Below are positions 25,154 through 35,939 of a stretch of 64,000 nt of DNA, piece after piece. Below the pieces are notes generated by a model. The model saw only the letters and a list, made by a program, of their open reading frames with translations, ran no database searches and had not been told where the DNA came from. The position numbers and the translations under genes were made by a program. Within the stretch, counting starts at the first letter, position 1. Every line of letters begins with the position of its first letter. The stretch is from Coprinopsis marcescibilis (lineage: Eukaryota; Basidiomycota; Agaricomycetes; Agaricales; Psathyrellaceae). The stretch is taken from positions 1,178,001 to 1,242,000 of the forward strand of contig ML210146.1 of NCBI GenBank assembly GCA_004369085.1, in the 5' to 3' direction.

Positions 25154-26428
25154 ATGACCTCCTTCCAGGACAGAACAAACGAGTTCAGAACCTGCGTCGA
25201 CTCTATTCGCAACAGGTCCGCCGTCGCACAAAAGGGTGAATCCCGCCAGCGCCTACTTCAAAATGGAAAACAGGCTCCAAAGTCGGAATTCACTAGGATG
25301 GCGACCTCTATCGGCAAAGACATTAGCAGCACATCGCTCAAACTGAATAAGCTTGCCCAACGTACAGTCTACACCTTCTCACCGGAAAACCATTCTCTAA
25401 TTGGCTAAATTCCCAGTCGCCAAGCGGAAAACACTGTTTGATGACCGTCCAGTCGAAATCAGCGTAACGGCTTCCCTCGCTGTATTATCAGCATCATATT
25501 GACACAGCACCATATAGGAGCTTACATTCATTGTCAAGCAAGATATCTCGAATATCAAGCGCCAGATAACGGACCTCGTATCCAATGTCAAGCAAAAAGA
25601 GAACGCCGCGGGGCCGTCTTCTATAGAAGGCAAGCAAGTCGACGAACACCAGCGGAATATCATCTCGTCTCTGCAGGGCAAGCTAGCTGATATCAGTTTG
25701 TCGTTCAAGGAGGTGCTGGAACTACGGACCCAAGTAAGTACCCACATACAAGTTATTGCCGTTGCTTACCGTGTAATTGTCGTCAGAACATGAAAGAGTC
25801 TAAAACTCGCACAGAGCAGTTCATGTACACAGCGACAACAGCAGCTAATCATCAACCGACCGGTATGCTCTACGGTTCAAAGGCAAACGCAGACCCCATG
25901 GGCGATGGAAGTTCAACACCGTTCGACACCAAGGGCAAAGGTCGCGCAATGCAAAACGGGGACGTCTTGGCCCTCGACCTGGATTCAGCGGAAGAAGGGA
26001 TGGGTTCTAACGGCGCCTTTATGCAAATGCAACTTATTGAACAACAGGTGAACTCAGCTTTTGATGTGTCCGAGTCCGATGTTAACCCGGACCGTTCAGG
26101 ATTCTTACATCCAACAGAGGTCGACAGCGATCGAATCAATAGAGGCGACAGTTGCCGAATTGGGGCAGATTTTCGTGCAGCTAATGGATATGGTTGCCCA
26201 GCAGCGTGAAACGGTGCAACGTATAGACGCGGACACGCAAGATATTGCGGAGAACGTCCGTCTCGGTCACAGCGAACTACTCAAATATTGGGGCCGTGTG
26301 TCAAATGACCGATGGCTAATGTTAAAGATCTTTGGCGTATTGATTGTATTCGTGAGTACCATTGTTCGTCTCAACGTTGACAGACACTCAACGGCCCGTA
26401 GTTTTTGGTCTTCATCTTGGTTTCATGA
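25154..26428 (+). CDS. SED5: Syntaxin 5 (Qa-SNARE of the cis-Golgi)
   Basis: Target SNARE for ER-to-Golgi and intra-Golgi vesicle fusion. Six exons (25154-25361, 25417-25463, 25518-25733, 25787-26047, 26100-26351, 26402-26428) give 336 aa. The N-terminal peptide MTSFQDRTNEFRTCVDSIR matches the Sed5 motif that binds the SM protein Sly1. A three-helix Habc region follows (KLNKLAQLAKRKTLFDD, then KQDISNIKRQITDL). The SNARE helix includes RIDADTQDIAENVRLGHSE, with the glutamine of the zero layer in the expected place. The single C-terminal membrane anchor is encoded across the last intron (KIFGVLIVF plus FLVFILVS), so the final 27-base exon is needed to finish the anchor. It runs convergently with the Nop6-like gene, with 117 bases between stops. 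Confidence 0.95.
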
Positions 26429-26545
26429 ATTGCGTGGACGCAATTATTAGATACATACACTTTCGGGACATTATACTTATTACATTAGGTTATTCAATAT
26501 TCATCCAGCATCCCAATACCCAATCATTATTCACTACTACCATAA

Positions 26546-27694
26546 TCAGCCGACTGGTATTGCGTTCACGCCCGTCCCGTGGCTCTTAGGCGCTCTGTTG
26601 CCTCTCGTCTTTCTATTGGCTCCTCCTCTATGCGTCTCTTCCACAGTGTCACCAACTGACCATGTTCGGCTTGTAGCTTGCGCCGATGCGTCGAGTCCAG
26701 AGGTGGCGGAATAACGCTGAGGTCTATCTGGCTGCGAGGGTATCGAGGTTTTATCTCCTTTTTCGGCGCGTTTTTTCTAAAGACAAGTTGGTGTCAAAAG
26801 CTTGAGTGGAGAAATAGACAGTTTCGACATACCCGTTGAGAAAGTAATTCCTTATTGCGTTCTCGGACTTTGGTTAATCTTGACTCTGATTTGCCACCAC
26901 CACCAGCGGTCAACTCGACGTTGATCATCCGGCTGTCGAGCATCGATTGGTGTAGTTTCAGAGCTTCCTGCAGAGGTACTTTTGTTTTGAATTCGAGAAA
27001 TGCGCAGCCTTTTGACTTGGGTGTATTTGGTAAACCTGGCTTTGCTTTGGGAGTCAATAACCGAACAGTTGGTGCGGGATCTGGAGAACAGAAAATCAGC
27101 AACGGTCAAGAAGACAGGGATTGAATCCAACGTACCGCAAACAGCAGAAAAATGCTTCAAAATGGCCTCCTTCGAGGTGGTATATTTGAGGTTTCCAACG
27201 AACAGAATGAACCTCTGGGCCTTGTCCTTCTCGTTATCCTTGTCTTCTCCTTCTACCTTCTTCGCCTTCTTCTTCTTCTTCTTGGCCTCTCCCTCTACAG
27301 CATCCACCTGCTCTTCGCCGTCCTCTTCCTCGCTCCTCTTCCGCTTTTTGGCTTTGCCGTTGGCCACCGCGGCACCAACGCTCCCAGCCTGACCCTCTCG
27401 AACCTCAACCTTCTGCTTACCCTTTCCCTTGTCGCCCTTGCTTCCATTCTCAGCGACGACCTTGCCCTTCTCCTTGTCCTTATTTCCTGGAACTTCAACC
27501 GTATCGCATTGCAGACCAACGACATCCTGGTCCTCCATGGCAGGGACTGCATTAACCTCCAGGTCAAAGCCGCGCTCGGCATTTTTGGTAGCAGTGGTGG
27601 ACGAGTCTTTCTTTCCTGGTTTGCGGTCGCGGAAGGCAAGACTCTTTTTTTGCTTCTTGGTAAGCTTTTGAGTGGTGGAAGTAGCTTCGCTCAT
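26546..27694 (-). CDS. Nucleolar RRM protein, Nop6-like
   Basis: Exons 27136-27694, 26833-27080 and 26546-26776 give 345 aa. The first 165 residues are lysine-rich with several nuclear or nucleolar targeting stretches (KLTKKQKKSLAFRDRKPGKK, KAKKRKRSEEE, KKKKKKAKK). One RRM follows: RNP2 is RFILFVGNLKYTT, RNP1 is SKGCAFLEF, and the intron after SAVC sits between helix 1 and strand 2. The C-terminal tail is basic. The arrangement of a Lys-rich head plus one RRM near the C-terminus is that of yeast Nop6 and relatives, which help assemble the small ribosomal subunit. Assignment to that exact family is by architecture and the KxxRFILFVGNL block, so the name is a good guess and RNA binding is firm. 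Confidence 0.85.
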
Positions 27695-28103
27695 CGCGTG
27701 TTTAGCTCGAGGCTCTGCTTGAATGTGTTATGTGCGTGTTTTAGGCCTGGTATAGGCTGCAAGGCTCCAGCAGCTGGAGCTTGGAATGCTCCTTTCGTTT
27801 CTGATGCACACGCAAAAGGTGTGTCGAGTGTTGATTTCACAGATCGGAGATAGTCAAGGAAAGAGGAGACAGTTTGAAGGCATGATGGTGTATCGAAAAT
27901 ATGACCTCGTGTGCCAAGCCAAAGTCACAAAGACTTGGCTCCGGCCATGGGGAAAGATAGAATTCCAAATACAAGACTGCTGGTAAATAGATGGCACTAA
28001 ATGATAGGTTAAGTGTACAGTAATGGTACAACTATTGGCAGTCTTAAATTGATAGTGGAACAGAAAGAGCTGGCATTACTAATTCGGTAGCTCAACGGTT
28101 ATG
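27695..28103. other. Intergenic region upstream of the Nop6-like gene
   Basis: 409 bases. Holds the Nop6-like promoter (no TATA box seen) and the 3' flank of the minus-strand gene ending at 28104. Nothing else recognised. Confidence 0.4.
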
Positions 28104-29618
28104 CTATGATTCTGTGAGGGTCAAGCTGTTGACGGCTTCGCCAGCCCCGGCTACTTCTCTTTCTTCGCCTTCCTGTCGTCTTCGAGGGATTGGTCGAAGA
28201 ATTGGACTTGCTAAAAGCATGGTTGACCTCATAGTCGGACTTGACGTGTTACTTGACAACCTAGGATACTGGGTGAAAGAGTTTGAAATGGTGGGCGAAG
28301 AAGCAGCCGAGCTGACTGTAGAGGATGGAATGTTTATGGGGATGGAGATAGGATATGTTCTGGGGTTATTGTTTCCTCTGCTGATCGGCGAGTTCATCGA
28401 TGAAAGACTGTCTCGTAAGTAGTGTAACGAAGGGGATACCGCCCGCCGTTTTGAACTTGAAGGATAAGGGTCGAATCGATCTTCCACTGTGTCAAAGAAA
28501 CTGTTAACTATTCTATTCGTGAATGGATGGGAGAGGAATGGAGACTTGCATTTTCTTTTATTAGTTCGAACAGCAGAGCTTGAGGTAGGCGGGGGAGTGT
28601 ATCTCCACGAGTTGCTACCCGACAGGTTAGCCAACATTGGGGACCCTGGAGGCTGTGGATTAAGGTTGTGTATCAGCACCAGTTCGTAGCTTCAAGATAG
28701 ATTCACGAACCATGTCAACATCCATCATACTGCTGGTCCCAAAGCTGGAACTCGTTTCGGAAACACTCATGAGCATTCCCAGCTCATCTCCATTCACGCT
28801 TCCTGCAGGTGTCGACGTTCTCTGCCGAATGATGTTGATGGGCTGCGAATGCGTTGGTGGGTTGGGGATACTGAACGCAAAGGGTTCGTCCAATTCGAGT
28901 TCGTCGTCGCTGGGTGAATCTTCTCGCTTTACATCATCGTCATGTCCAGCTTCTTCTGGATATCGTCCACGATCCAAGAGAGGTCTAGGCGTGCGAGGAA
29001 GCTCTGAACTCGAGTGAATCAGTCGCTGAAAGGCAGCTTCTGATTTCAATTCGTTCTCCTCCGGCTTAGGTTCAGATAGAATTTTAAGTATGCGAGGTTG
29101 CTTAAGCTGCATGGAGAGAGATTTTTTAGTTGACTCCGCCGGGTGTTAGAGTGACGAAAACATACTGGAAATGCGAGGCGACGATTAAACACTGTTGGCA
29201 TATCTGAGTCCATGCTCGCCGCAGAGGAACGCCGTCGAGGGGGAGTCAAAGGCGTTTTCGTGAGTTTCGGTTTGGGGGGTGCTACAGGATCCTCCTCTCC
29301 TTCAGGCTTTATGAGGGGAGGTGTATGATTCTCTGAGCTGCTCGGGGAGTCGGTAGACATTCTTTCTTTCTCGCTCTCAGACTCTTCAGCAATGTGCGTC
29401 GTCTGGCTTCGCCTGCGGGCATGATGTAGGGTGAAAGAGGACGCAAGCGGGCTGTTCAAGCGCGAGGATATTAGACTGGGTCTTCGAAACCGTTGCCAGA
29501 GAACGCCAGGGTCGTCGAGTGTTATAGACGAGCTCGATGCTCCAGGGCTGGAACCTGAAGGCAGGGCAAAGTCTGAAGACGATGTCGGTAGCGAAGGTCT
29601 TGAAGTGTCTTTGGGCAT
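28104..29618 (-). CDS. Ser/Pro-rich nuclear-looking protein of unknown function
   Basis: Exons 29166-29618, 28711-29106 and 28104-28652 join in phase zero throughout, giving 465 aa. Composition is Ser/Pro/Thr-rich with an acidic patch (SDDELELDEPFAFSIPNPP) and a few SP/TP sites that could be kinase targets (KTPLTPPRRRSS). Towards the C-terminus is a more conserved-looking segment, FTNRIVNSFFDTVEDRFDPYP, followed by a basic SSKRRAVSPSLHYL. No membrane segment or signal peptide. The mix of proline-directed phosphorylation motifs and basic clusters suggests a cell-cycle or transcription regulator, but I recognise no family. A start further upstream (ATG near 29688 in another frame, with a short intron) is possible and I could not settle it. 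Confidence 0.65.
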
Positions 29619-29905
29619 AATTGCCACAGTTCTTCGGGGATATGTACAAAGGAGGTGTGGTAGTGGTGGGGGGCGAGACGGTGGTCATGAATTTTGACCT
29701 TATTGTGACATGCCCATGGCGTCAACTTCGTCCACATCAAACTTAGGAGACCTTTTGCCAAAAACAGAAGGTGCTTAAGTGCCAGCCAGCATTAAGTAGC
29801 TGGGTGACTCAGAATCTGAGGTTATACATAACTTAGTATGAATGAATTAAGTAGCGACAACTTGTGTACTGTATAGAGCGATTAAAGACGTATGTATAGG
29901 GTTGT

Positions 29906-30704
29906 TTAGGCGGTGATATTCTGGTACACCCAGGTACCAGAGACATAGCTAGCTGCGAGGAAAGACCCTAAAATAATATATTAGCAATGCTTTCCAGGCT
30001 CGAAGGTCCCAAGGACGACCTACCAAGGAGAGAGAAGGTTCCAACCATATATACAGGACCGACACGCTAGAAACGCGAAAGTGATTGTGAGTCTCCAGGT
30101 TTCCAACTGACAATTGATCTATAACCTACCTTCTTGGGGTCACCGGTAATATATCCCCGAGTGTAGAAGATTCTGGATACGACCCAGAGGGCACAGGCAG
30201 ATGCTGACAGCACAGGATACTGAAGACCTGACACGATGGTGCTATGGTCAAGCCGTCAGATGAGAGGCACACCCCAGGTAACCACCAGTTGACTTACGAG
30301 ATCCAGACAATCGGGAGATTCTCGAGAGTATTTTGGTGCGCACCTAAAGATTACAGTCAGGAACGCGGTTCAGTTATGTCACAAATGTTGCGTACGTTGT
30401 GCGCAATTGAAGATGAGCGCTTCTTTCGATTCTTTCTGTTGGGCCGTGCTGGCGTACACTGGAAGTTCGAGAATATAAGCGGTATGCTCCTTCGCGAAGC
30501 AACAGGAGTACTGACTTTGAGGATAGTCAATTTTAGCATTTTTCCTGGCAGCGCTAACAGTGAAAGACTGTCCAATGATCAACCAAGCGGTTGAAACCAG
30601 TGCAGCTCCAACGTATCCAAAGCTGGAGGCTCTAAGTGAGCGACTATTTCAAGGGGTGAAGGCCGGAAAAGGTGGACTTACCCTTGAGGAAAAGTGGATG
30701 CCAT
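29906..30704 (-). CDS. MAPEG-family membrane protein (microsomal glutathione S-transferase type), copy A
   Basis: Small four-helix membrane enzyme of the eicosanoid and glutathione metabolism superfamily, in ER or outer mitochondrial membrane; likely glutathione transferase/peroxidase activity. Seven exons (30682-30704, 30516-30631, 30396-30458, 30298-30343, 30130-30241, 30024-30066, 29906-29967) close to 154 aa. The first exon is only 23 bases. Signature motif FNCAQRAHQNTLENLP in the first cytosolic loop and helix 2 is that of the MGST3 branch; the residues FYTRGYITGDPKKRVG mark the loop before helix 4. A TATATAA lies about 90 bases upstream of the ATG. The gene is next to a paralogue at 31215-32030 with the same strand and intron positions. 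Because all exons are short, no long reading frame betrays it. Confidence 0.9.
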
Positions 30705-31214
30705 TGCAAAGATACGACAAAGGTTTGTAGAAAGTGGGATGTGGTGGAAGTGAGTTGCTGAACGAACAGATGCAATAGCACGGAAGCATTTATATAGGTT
30801 CGAGACGGTGATCGAAGCGGGATGGGAAACTTGCGTGTGTCATGGACACGCGTCTCGGCGGCTCGACTTGTTACAAAGCTCTCGAACTTTCTGACTTGGG
30901 ACGCTGACGTGGAGGGGAATATTTCGGTGGCCTTAGGCGGGCTGCAAGGCTGTTGAACCGAGATGTTGATCCCATCCATTTTCGAATACACACTTACTCA
31001 GCAATCCGAGGAAATCCAGGGAAATCTCCAGGATCGCCAGCTTTTTTGGGTTATACAAAGGATCTCAACACTACAATTCCAATTTCAACTTCAAATTGGA
31101 ATTTGCATTTCGTAACAGTTATAACCGGTACTACGGACTTGAAGAGTGATACCGATTTATGTAAGCGCAGTTCGAGGACTAAGCGACTGGATCATGCGAC
31201 GCTCGCGTGAAATC
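30705..31214. promoter_or_regulatory. Region between the two MAPEG genes
   Basis: 510 bases: promoter of copy A (TATATAA near 30790 on the minus strand) and 3' flank of copy B. A short inverted sequence around 31073-31105 (TTCCAATTTC and GAAATTTGGAA-like arms) may be incidental. Confidence 0.35.
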
Positions 31215-32030
31215 TCAGTTCGAAAGTTGGCGCAACAAGCCCGAGAAGACCCATATGAAAGTAAGGTACGTGCAAAACAGCAATTGGACTATATCGAGAG
31301 AGGTAAGGAATTGGTTTTGTAAGGTTGAGACTAAAAATACACGTACGAAGCATTCCGAAAGTGCCTATCATAGGGAATATTAATATTCCCCGGCGCTGAG
31401 AAGATGTGTCCGGCTCTCAACAGTTTTCCGATACTTACTTTGTCTGGATTGCCACTAACGTAGCCCAAGGTGTACACGACTCTTCCAAAGACCCAAGCCG
31501 CACACAAGATTGCTGCATAAATGGGATAATGGAATCCAGTGACAACCGTCCTAGCCGCTCGTCAGAACGCGGTTTCATTGGAACGTAAGCTCAAAGGAGA
31601 ACCGTACGTACGTCAAGTAAACCAAAGGTAAGTTCTCAAGGGTGTTTATATGCGCACCTGAGTTACGCGCATAGTAAGCGATTGTGAGAGAGTAGTCAAC
31701 TTGTATTACTCACGTTGAGCGCAATTGAAAATCAAAGCGTCCTTAGATTCCTTCTCTTGTTGTCTGTCCGCGTACGCTGCTCAGACGATTAGAGCGGTTC
31801 TGATTGCATGATTTCAAGGCTTGTGGGCTCACTTTGAGGATACTTGATATTTGCCTTCTGTCGCGTCTTACTGACGAGCCTAAACTGCATAGCGAGCACC
31901 CAGAGGGTCGATATGAGCACAGCACCGACATATTCGAAACTAACGTAATTCAACAAGTTAGTTGGGTATGTATACGTGTACCAGTAAGACTGTATATTTA
32001 CCCGTCTGGAATGGTTATGGTCTGTGTCAT
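31215..32030 (-). CDS. MAPEG-family membrane protein, copy B
   Basis: Paralogue of copy A. Seven exons (32002-32030, 31833-31939, 31714-31776, 31612-31657, 31439-31550, 31347-31395, 31215-31288) close to 159 aa. All intron positions and phases match copy A; exons 3, 4 and 5 even have identical lengths (63, 46 and 112 bases). The signature is FNCAQRAHINTLENLP, preceded by YADRQQEKESKDALI. The C-terminal helix differs (LLFCTYLTFIWVFSGLL) and the SGT-W-V pattern of copy A is lost, so substrate or stability may have changed. All splice sites are canonical and no internal stop is present, so it is probably functional. MAPEG enzymes in fungi are linked to oxidative stress defence; that is family knowledge, not seen here. 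Confidence 0.87.
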
Positions 32031-32676
32031 TCCGGTTGCGGAAGGTGGAAGCAATGTTATTTTTGTAATAGGTCGCTCCGTAAGTGCAGCTTTTATGTGA
32101 GGATATCAGTCAGACAGCTTACGAGTGCGTAGCACGATAACGGGGCTTGCCTACATATCCGCTAGCCACCCACGGAAGAGCGGCAATATTTCAAATGATC
32201 AGGTGGTGTCCATGGTATTAGCGTGAAACCGATGTCCGCAGACAATGTTCTTCGTCAACACTGGCAACCCTTGATCTATGCTTTTGTTGTTGCTGTTTCT
32301 GAGGGCCAGCGTCGCTTTGACGCGACTTGGCTTTCTTCGAATAGATTTCAAAAAGTTTTGACGAGGTACTATGTGGCAATTTGGCCACAGCAAGAGTCCC
32401 AGAAAACCTCGTCAAGTTTGTGCTGCGGTGTAGGAGAAATCTGGTTCGTTCGTTTTTACAAGAGCAGTTTGATCAGCACAGTAACTGCGGGTCAATATAT
32501 CAGATAGAAATAGAATGGACAGCGGTAGTCGTCTGAGGAAGATGGCCGTTCGAGACAAAGATGCGTGTTCGCGGCAAATTGATGTAACGGCATATGCGGG
32601 CCGTCATAGGGGCTTCTCGAAAGTTTTGGCGAAGATTTTGTTTCCATCTGCAAGTCCATCTATCAATATCTCCAAA
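32031..32676. promoter_or_regulatory. Divergent region between MAPEG copy B and RRB1
   Basis: 646 bases between opposing start codons. I see no TATA box within 100 bases of either ATG and no other gene. Confidence 0.4.
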
Positions 32677-34393
32677 ATGTCCAAGCGTCCTGCGGACCCT
32701 TCAACATCCACCCAAGGCTCAGATGGCCAGCCTTTCGCAAAAGTACACGGTAGCGCCAGCAGGCGTGAACCCCAGGCCTTAAATGAGATGGGAGAGTTCG
32801 AAGATGCTTGGGAGGACGAGGTCGAGAGCGATGAGGAGGTGGTAGACGCCCAGGCCAATGATGAAGATGGTATACTTTTTTATCATACTGGGATACACTG
32901 ATGAACTAACTGCGTATATATAGGGATGGATATCGACAGCGTAATGCCTGCGATTGAGGAGTCTGACGAGCCTGCACCAGTTCCGAGGGCTTACGTTCCT
33001 GGGCTGCATACTCTCGAAAGTGACGAGGTTTTGGTGGCCGATGAATCTGTTTATATCATGCGTCACTCCATGAACGTCAACTGGCCATGTCTATCCTTCG
33101 ATGTTCTTCGCGACAACCTTGGTGATGAACGTCGTCGTTTCCCCGCCACTGCCTACATTGTTGCTGGTACCCAAGCCGCCGAGGTCAACAAAAACGAAGT
33201 TGTGGTTTACAAAATGAGCTCGCTGCATAAAACACAGAAGGATGGGGGTGAGTGAGTGTTTTGGTAAGCGGAGATCTTTGCAGACTTAAATATCTGTTGC
33301 CTTTCCAACTCAGATGATTCGGACGTTGAGGACGAAGATGACGATGCAGACGATCTCGACGAAGATCCTATTATTGAATTCCGCTCAATACCCCACGTTG
33401 GCGGCATCAACCGTATTCGCGCACAACCACTACCTCCGTCAACGCCTCTCCCTGACGTTTCGCAGCCGTACTATGTCGCATCATCGGCGGAGACAGGAAA
33501 AGTGCACATCTGGGACGTTCGGCCCCTCATCGAATCATTGGATGTGCCGGGATATACCTATGACAAGGCTCGCGTGCAGAAGCCTGCCTTCACTATCAAC
33601 TCTCATGGAAGGGCGGAAGGTTTTGCTCTTGATTGGGCATCTTCAGGCTCTTCCTCGCTCCGCATTCTCACCGGAGATATTCATTCAAAAATCTACCTCA
33701 CCACCTCGACACCCTCAGGATTCAACGCACTATCCCAGCCATTCGTATCGCATACTTCCAGCATAGAAGACATTCAATGGAGTCCATCGGAACCAACAGT
33801 TTTCGCGTCATGTTCCGCAGATCACACCATCCAGATATGGGACGTCCGTACGAAAGGACGAAAGAGTGTGGCTGGTATCACCCCCGCACATGAAGCAGAC
33901 GTCAATGTCATTAGCTGGAATCGGCTGACGACATATCTCTTGCTCAGCGGAGGCGACGAGGGTGGTATCAAGGTCTGGGACCTGCGAAATATCAAAAAGA
34001 AGGGGTAAGCGAGTTCTAAGCCTAGCTTCCCAAACCGGTGTTGATTAATTTGAACGCAGATCTAGTGACCCGGATCCTGCCCCAGTTGCGTCGTTCAATT
34101 GGCATTCAGGGCCTATTACCTCAGTGGAATGGCATCCTACCGAGGACTCCGTGTTCGCAGCATCCAGCGCCGATAACCAAGTTACATTGTGGGATCTCGC
34201 GGTCGAACACGATACAGACGAGGCCGGCATGGAAGATGTTCCAGAAGGAGGCAAGGATATCCCATCTCAGCTGCTTTTCCAACATCTCGGCCAAAAAGAC
34301 ATCAAGGAGCTCCATTGGCATCCCCAGATTCCTGGCACAATCGTCAGCACCGCGGCCGATGGGTTCAACGTATTCAAGACATTCAACGTCTAG
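32677..34393 (+). CDS. RRB1: Ribosome assembly WD40 protein Rrb1/GRWD1
   Basis: WD40 chaperone of ribosomal protein L3 in early 60S assembly, nucleolar. Exons 32677-32869, 32924-33247, 33314-34004 and 34060-34393 give 513 aa. The acidic N-terminus ([15 protein letters not shown]) and the CAF1C/H4-binding block [19 protein letters not shown] are diagnostic of this family. A second acidic stretch ([19 protein letters not shown]) precedes the propeller. WD repeats end with [26 protein letters not shown] and VTLWDLAVE; the last blade has [20 protein letters not shown]. Its stop is only five bases from the stop of the convergent PA28 gene. Confidence 0.96.
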
Positions 34394-34398
34394 TGTGG

Positions 34399-35682
34399 TT
34401 AATACAATGCGACGCTATTGTTATTCTTGGGCACACGGATCTAATGCGGAATCCTTTAGTTTGAAAACATCTGAGAGCACAGAAATATTACCTTTGATAT
34501 GTTCTTGTGCATCATATCGGTAATCGATGCATAGACACTTCTAAGGTCGTGTATGCTTTGACGGGCGACGAAGAATTGTTTTTCATCGTGGTCTCTCAAT
34601 GCAAGCTACCGACTGATAAGAAGAATCATAAGCGTATTGGGAAACGTGTCGACTCACGGTATAATCCTCCAAGTTGGGATACTTGACGAGTTTTGAGCCG
34701 ATCTTTGCTCTTGTTAGGTGGTCTTGACGCGAAACGTCGCGTAAGCTCAAGGCGGATTCTTGAGCCCTTTGCAATTCCCCCAGAACCTCTGCGCGATAGG
34801 GTCACCTTCGTTGTAGGTAAACAATTCAATGACACCGTATACCTTCTTGTACATGAACACCTAAAACCTCAACGTTTAGATGTCAATCGGTCGTGTTGAG
34901 GGCATGACGTACGCACCGAAGTTGTCACCACTATACGTTCAGGATGTGTAAGTAGGACGTGCCATAATATTGTGGTCGACCAAAGCTTACTCTTCAATTC
35001 TTAGTGATCGTCAGAAAATGTATGGTCGACCATGCGCTTCAGAACTCTCACCTTGGAAGGGTCAAGGTCACCCATAGTCGAACATGTTCCTGTAGACGGA
35101 TCGTGACGGTCATGGCAGTTCCAAATCTTAAGAGGTACCACTTACAACAAGCTGCGCCAGCTCTTCAGATTCCTTCTTAATGATAGGGTGTATCTTCGTT
35201 GTCAAATGCTCGTTGGCCTTTACGAGCTCCGGGTATTTGGGGTGTTCCGACACATGCTTCTGGAGTTCTGCATTGAGTTCTGCGTCATCCAACTTACGCT
35301 TCTTGCCTTGAAACCCTTCGAAGTATTGTGCTGGAGGAGGATATACGGTGGTGTCTGTCTGCCGCAATGCATTTGAGGAATGGAATGGAGAGGCCGGGCT
35401 ATCAAAAGCGTCTACAAGGTCGCTCAATTCTCTAAAGGTTTATTAGTCGGATGCAGGATCCAAAGCGTAGGTGACATTCACATGATCTGACCGCATCGTC
35501 AGTACTTCTCCATGTCCTTCTGGGGTGGACTGCCCACCTTTCGAGGAAACTGTCGGAAAACAACATCCTCTCCTGCCTTTGCGACTTTGGCTCTGAAATT
35601 CTGTGATAATACAGGGTAGTGGGCTTCAAGTAGATATATAGAGATGGCTTACCTCGAGCTTTATAGACAATTCGCTCTCCAT
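34399..35682 (-). CDS. Proteasome activator PA28 (REG / 11S)
   Basis: Subunit of the heptameric 11S ring that opens the 20S proteasome independently of ATP. Ten exons (35653-35682, 35531-35600, 35146-35429, 35052-35089, 34991-34999, 34917-34930, 34843-34860, 34658-34788, 34492-34605, 34399-34440) close to 249 aa, the usual length. The N-terminal helix (FRAKVAKAGEDVV, then RQFPRK) aligns with REG helix 1. The activation loop PRIEDGDNFGVHVQEEVLG is nearly that of animal PA28 and is assembled from three successive micro-exons of 9, 14 and 18 bases. The C-terminal domain has KLVKYPNLEDY and VYASITDMMHKNI; the protein ends NNNSVALY, with the terminal Tyr typical of tails that dock in proteasome pockets. 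The second intron's donor (GTCCAC) is weak but is the only one that keeps frame. The homologue insert is short, closer to the gamma type. Confidence 0.9.
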
Positions 35683-35939
35683 TTTGCCTTGTATATATAT
35701 GCACGACTGCGGTAAAGAGGGTGGCCTTGGAGACAGAAACAAGACAGCAACTTGAACTTTAACGCGTCGGACTCGGACGCGCTTGACTCGGATTCAACTC
35801 CAGTGCCAAGGTATCAATATATTTGCCCTTGTTTATGTCGAGTCCAGTAATGCGCGACATAGCTGAGTCGTCTTGACGCTCGAGCCACCAACTACACCCT
35901 CCACAGTCGTCAAAGTTCGTTCCAGCATCTCTCACAGCC

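Noticed and set aside
29906..32030. MAPEG genes as noncoding because their exons are all under 120 bases
   Set aside because: Seven exons in each copy close to whole codons with canonical splice sites and give the FNCAQRAH signature.
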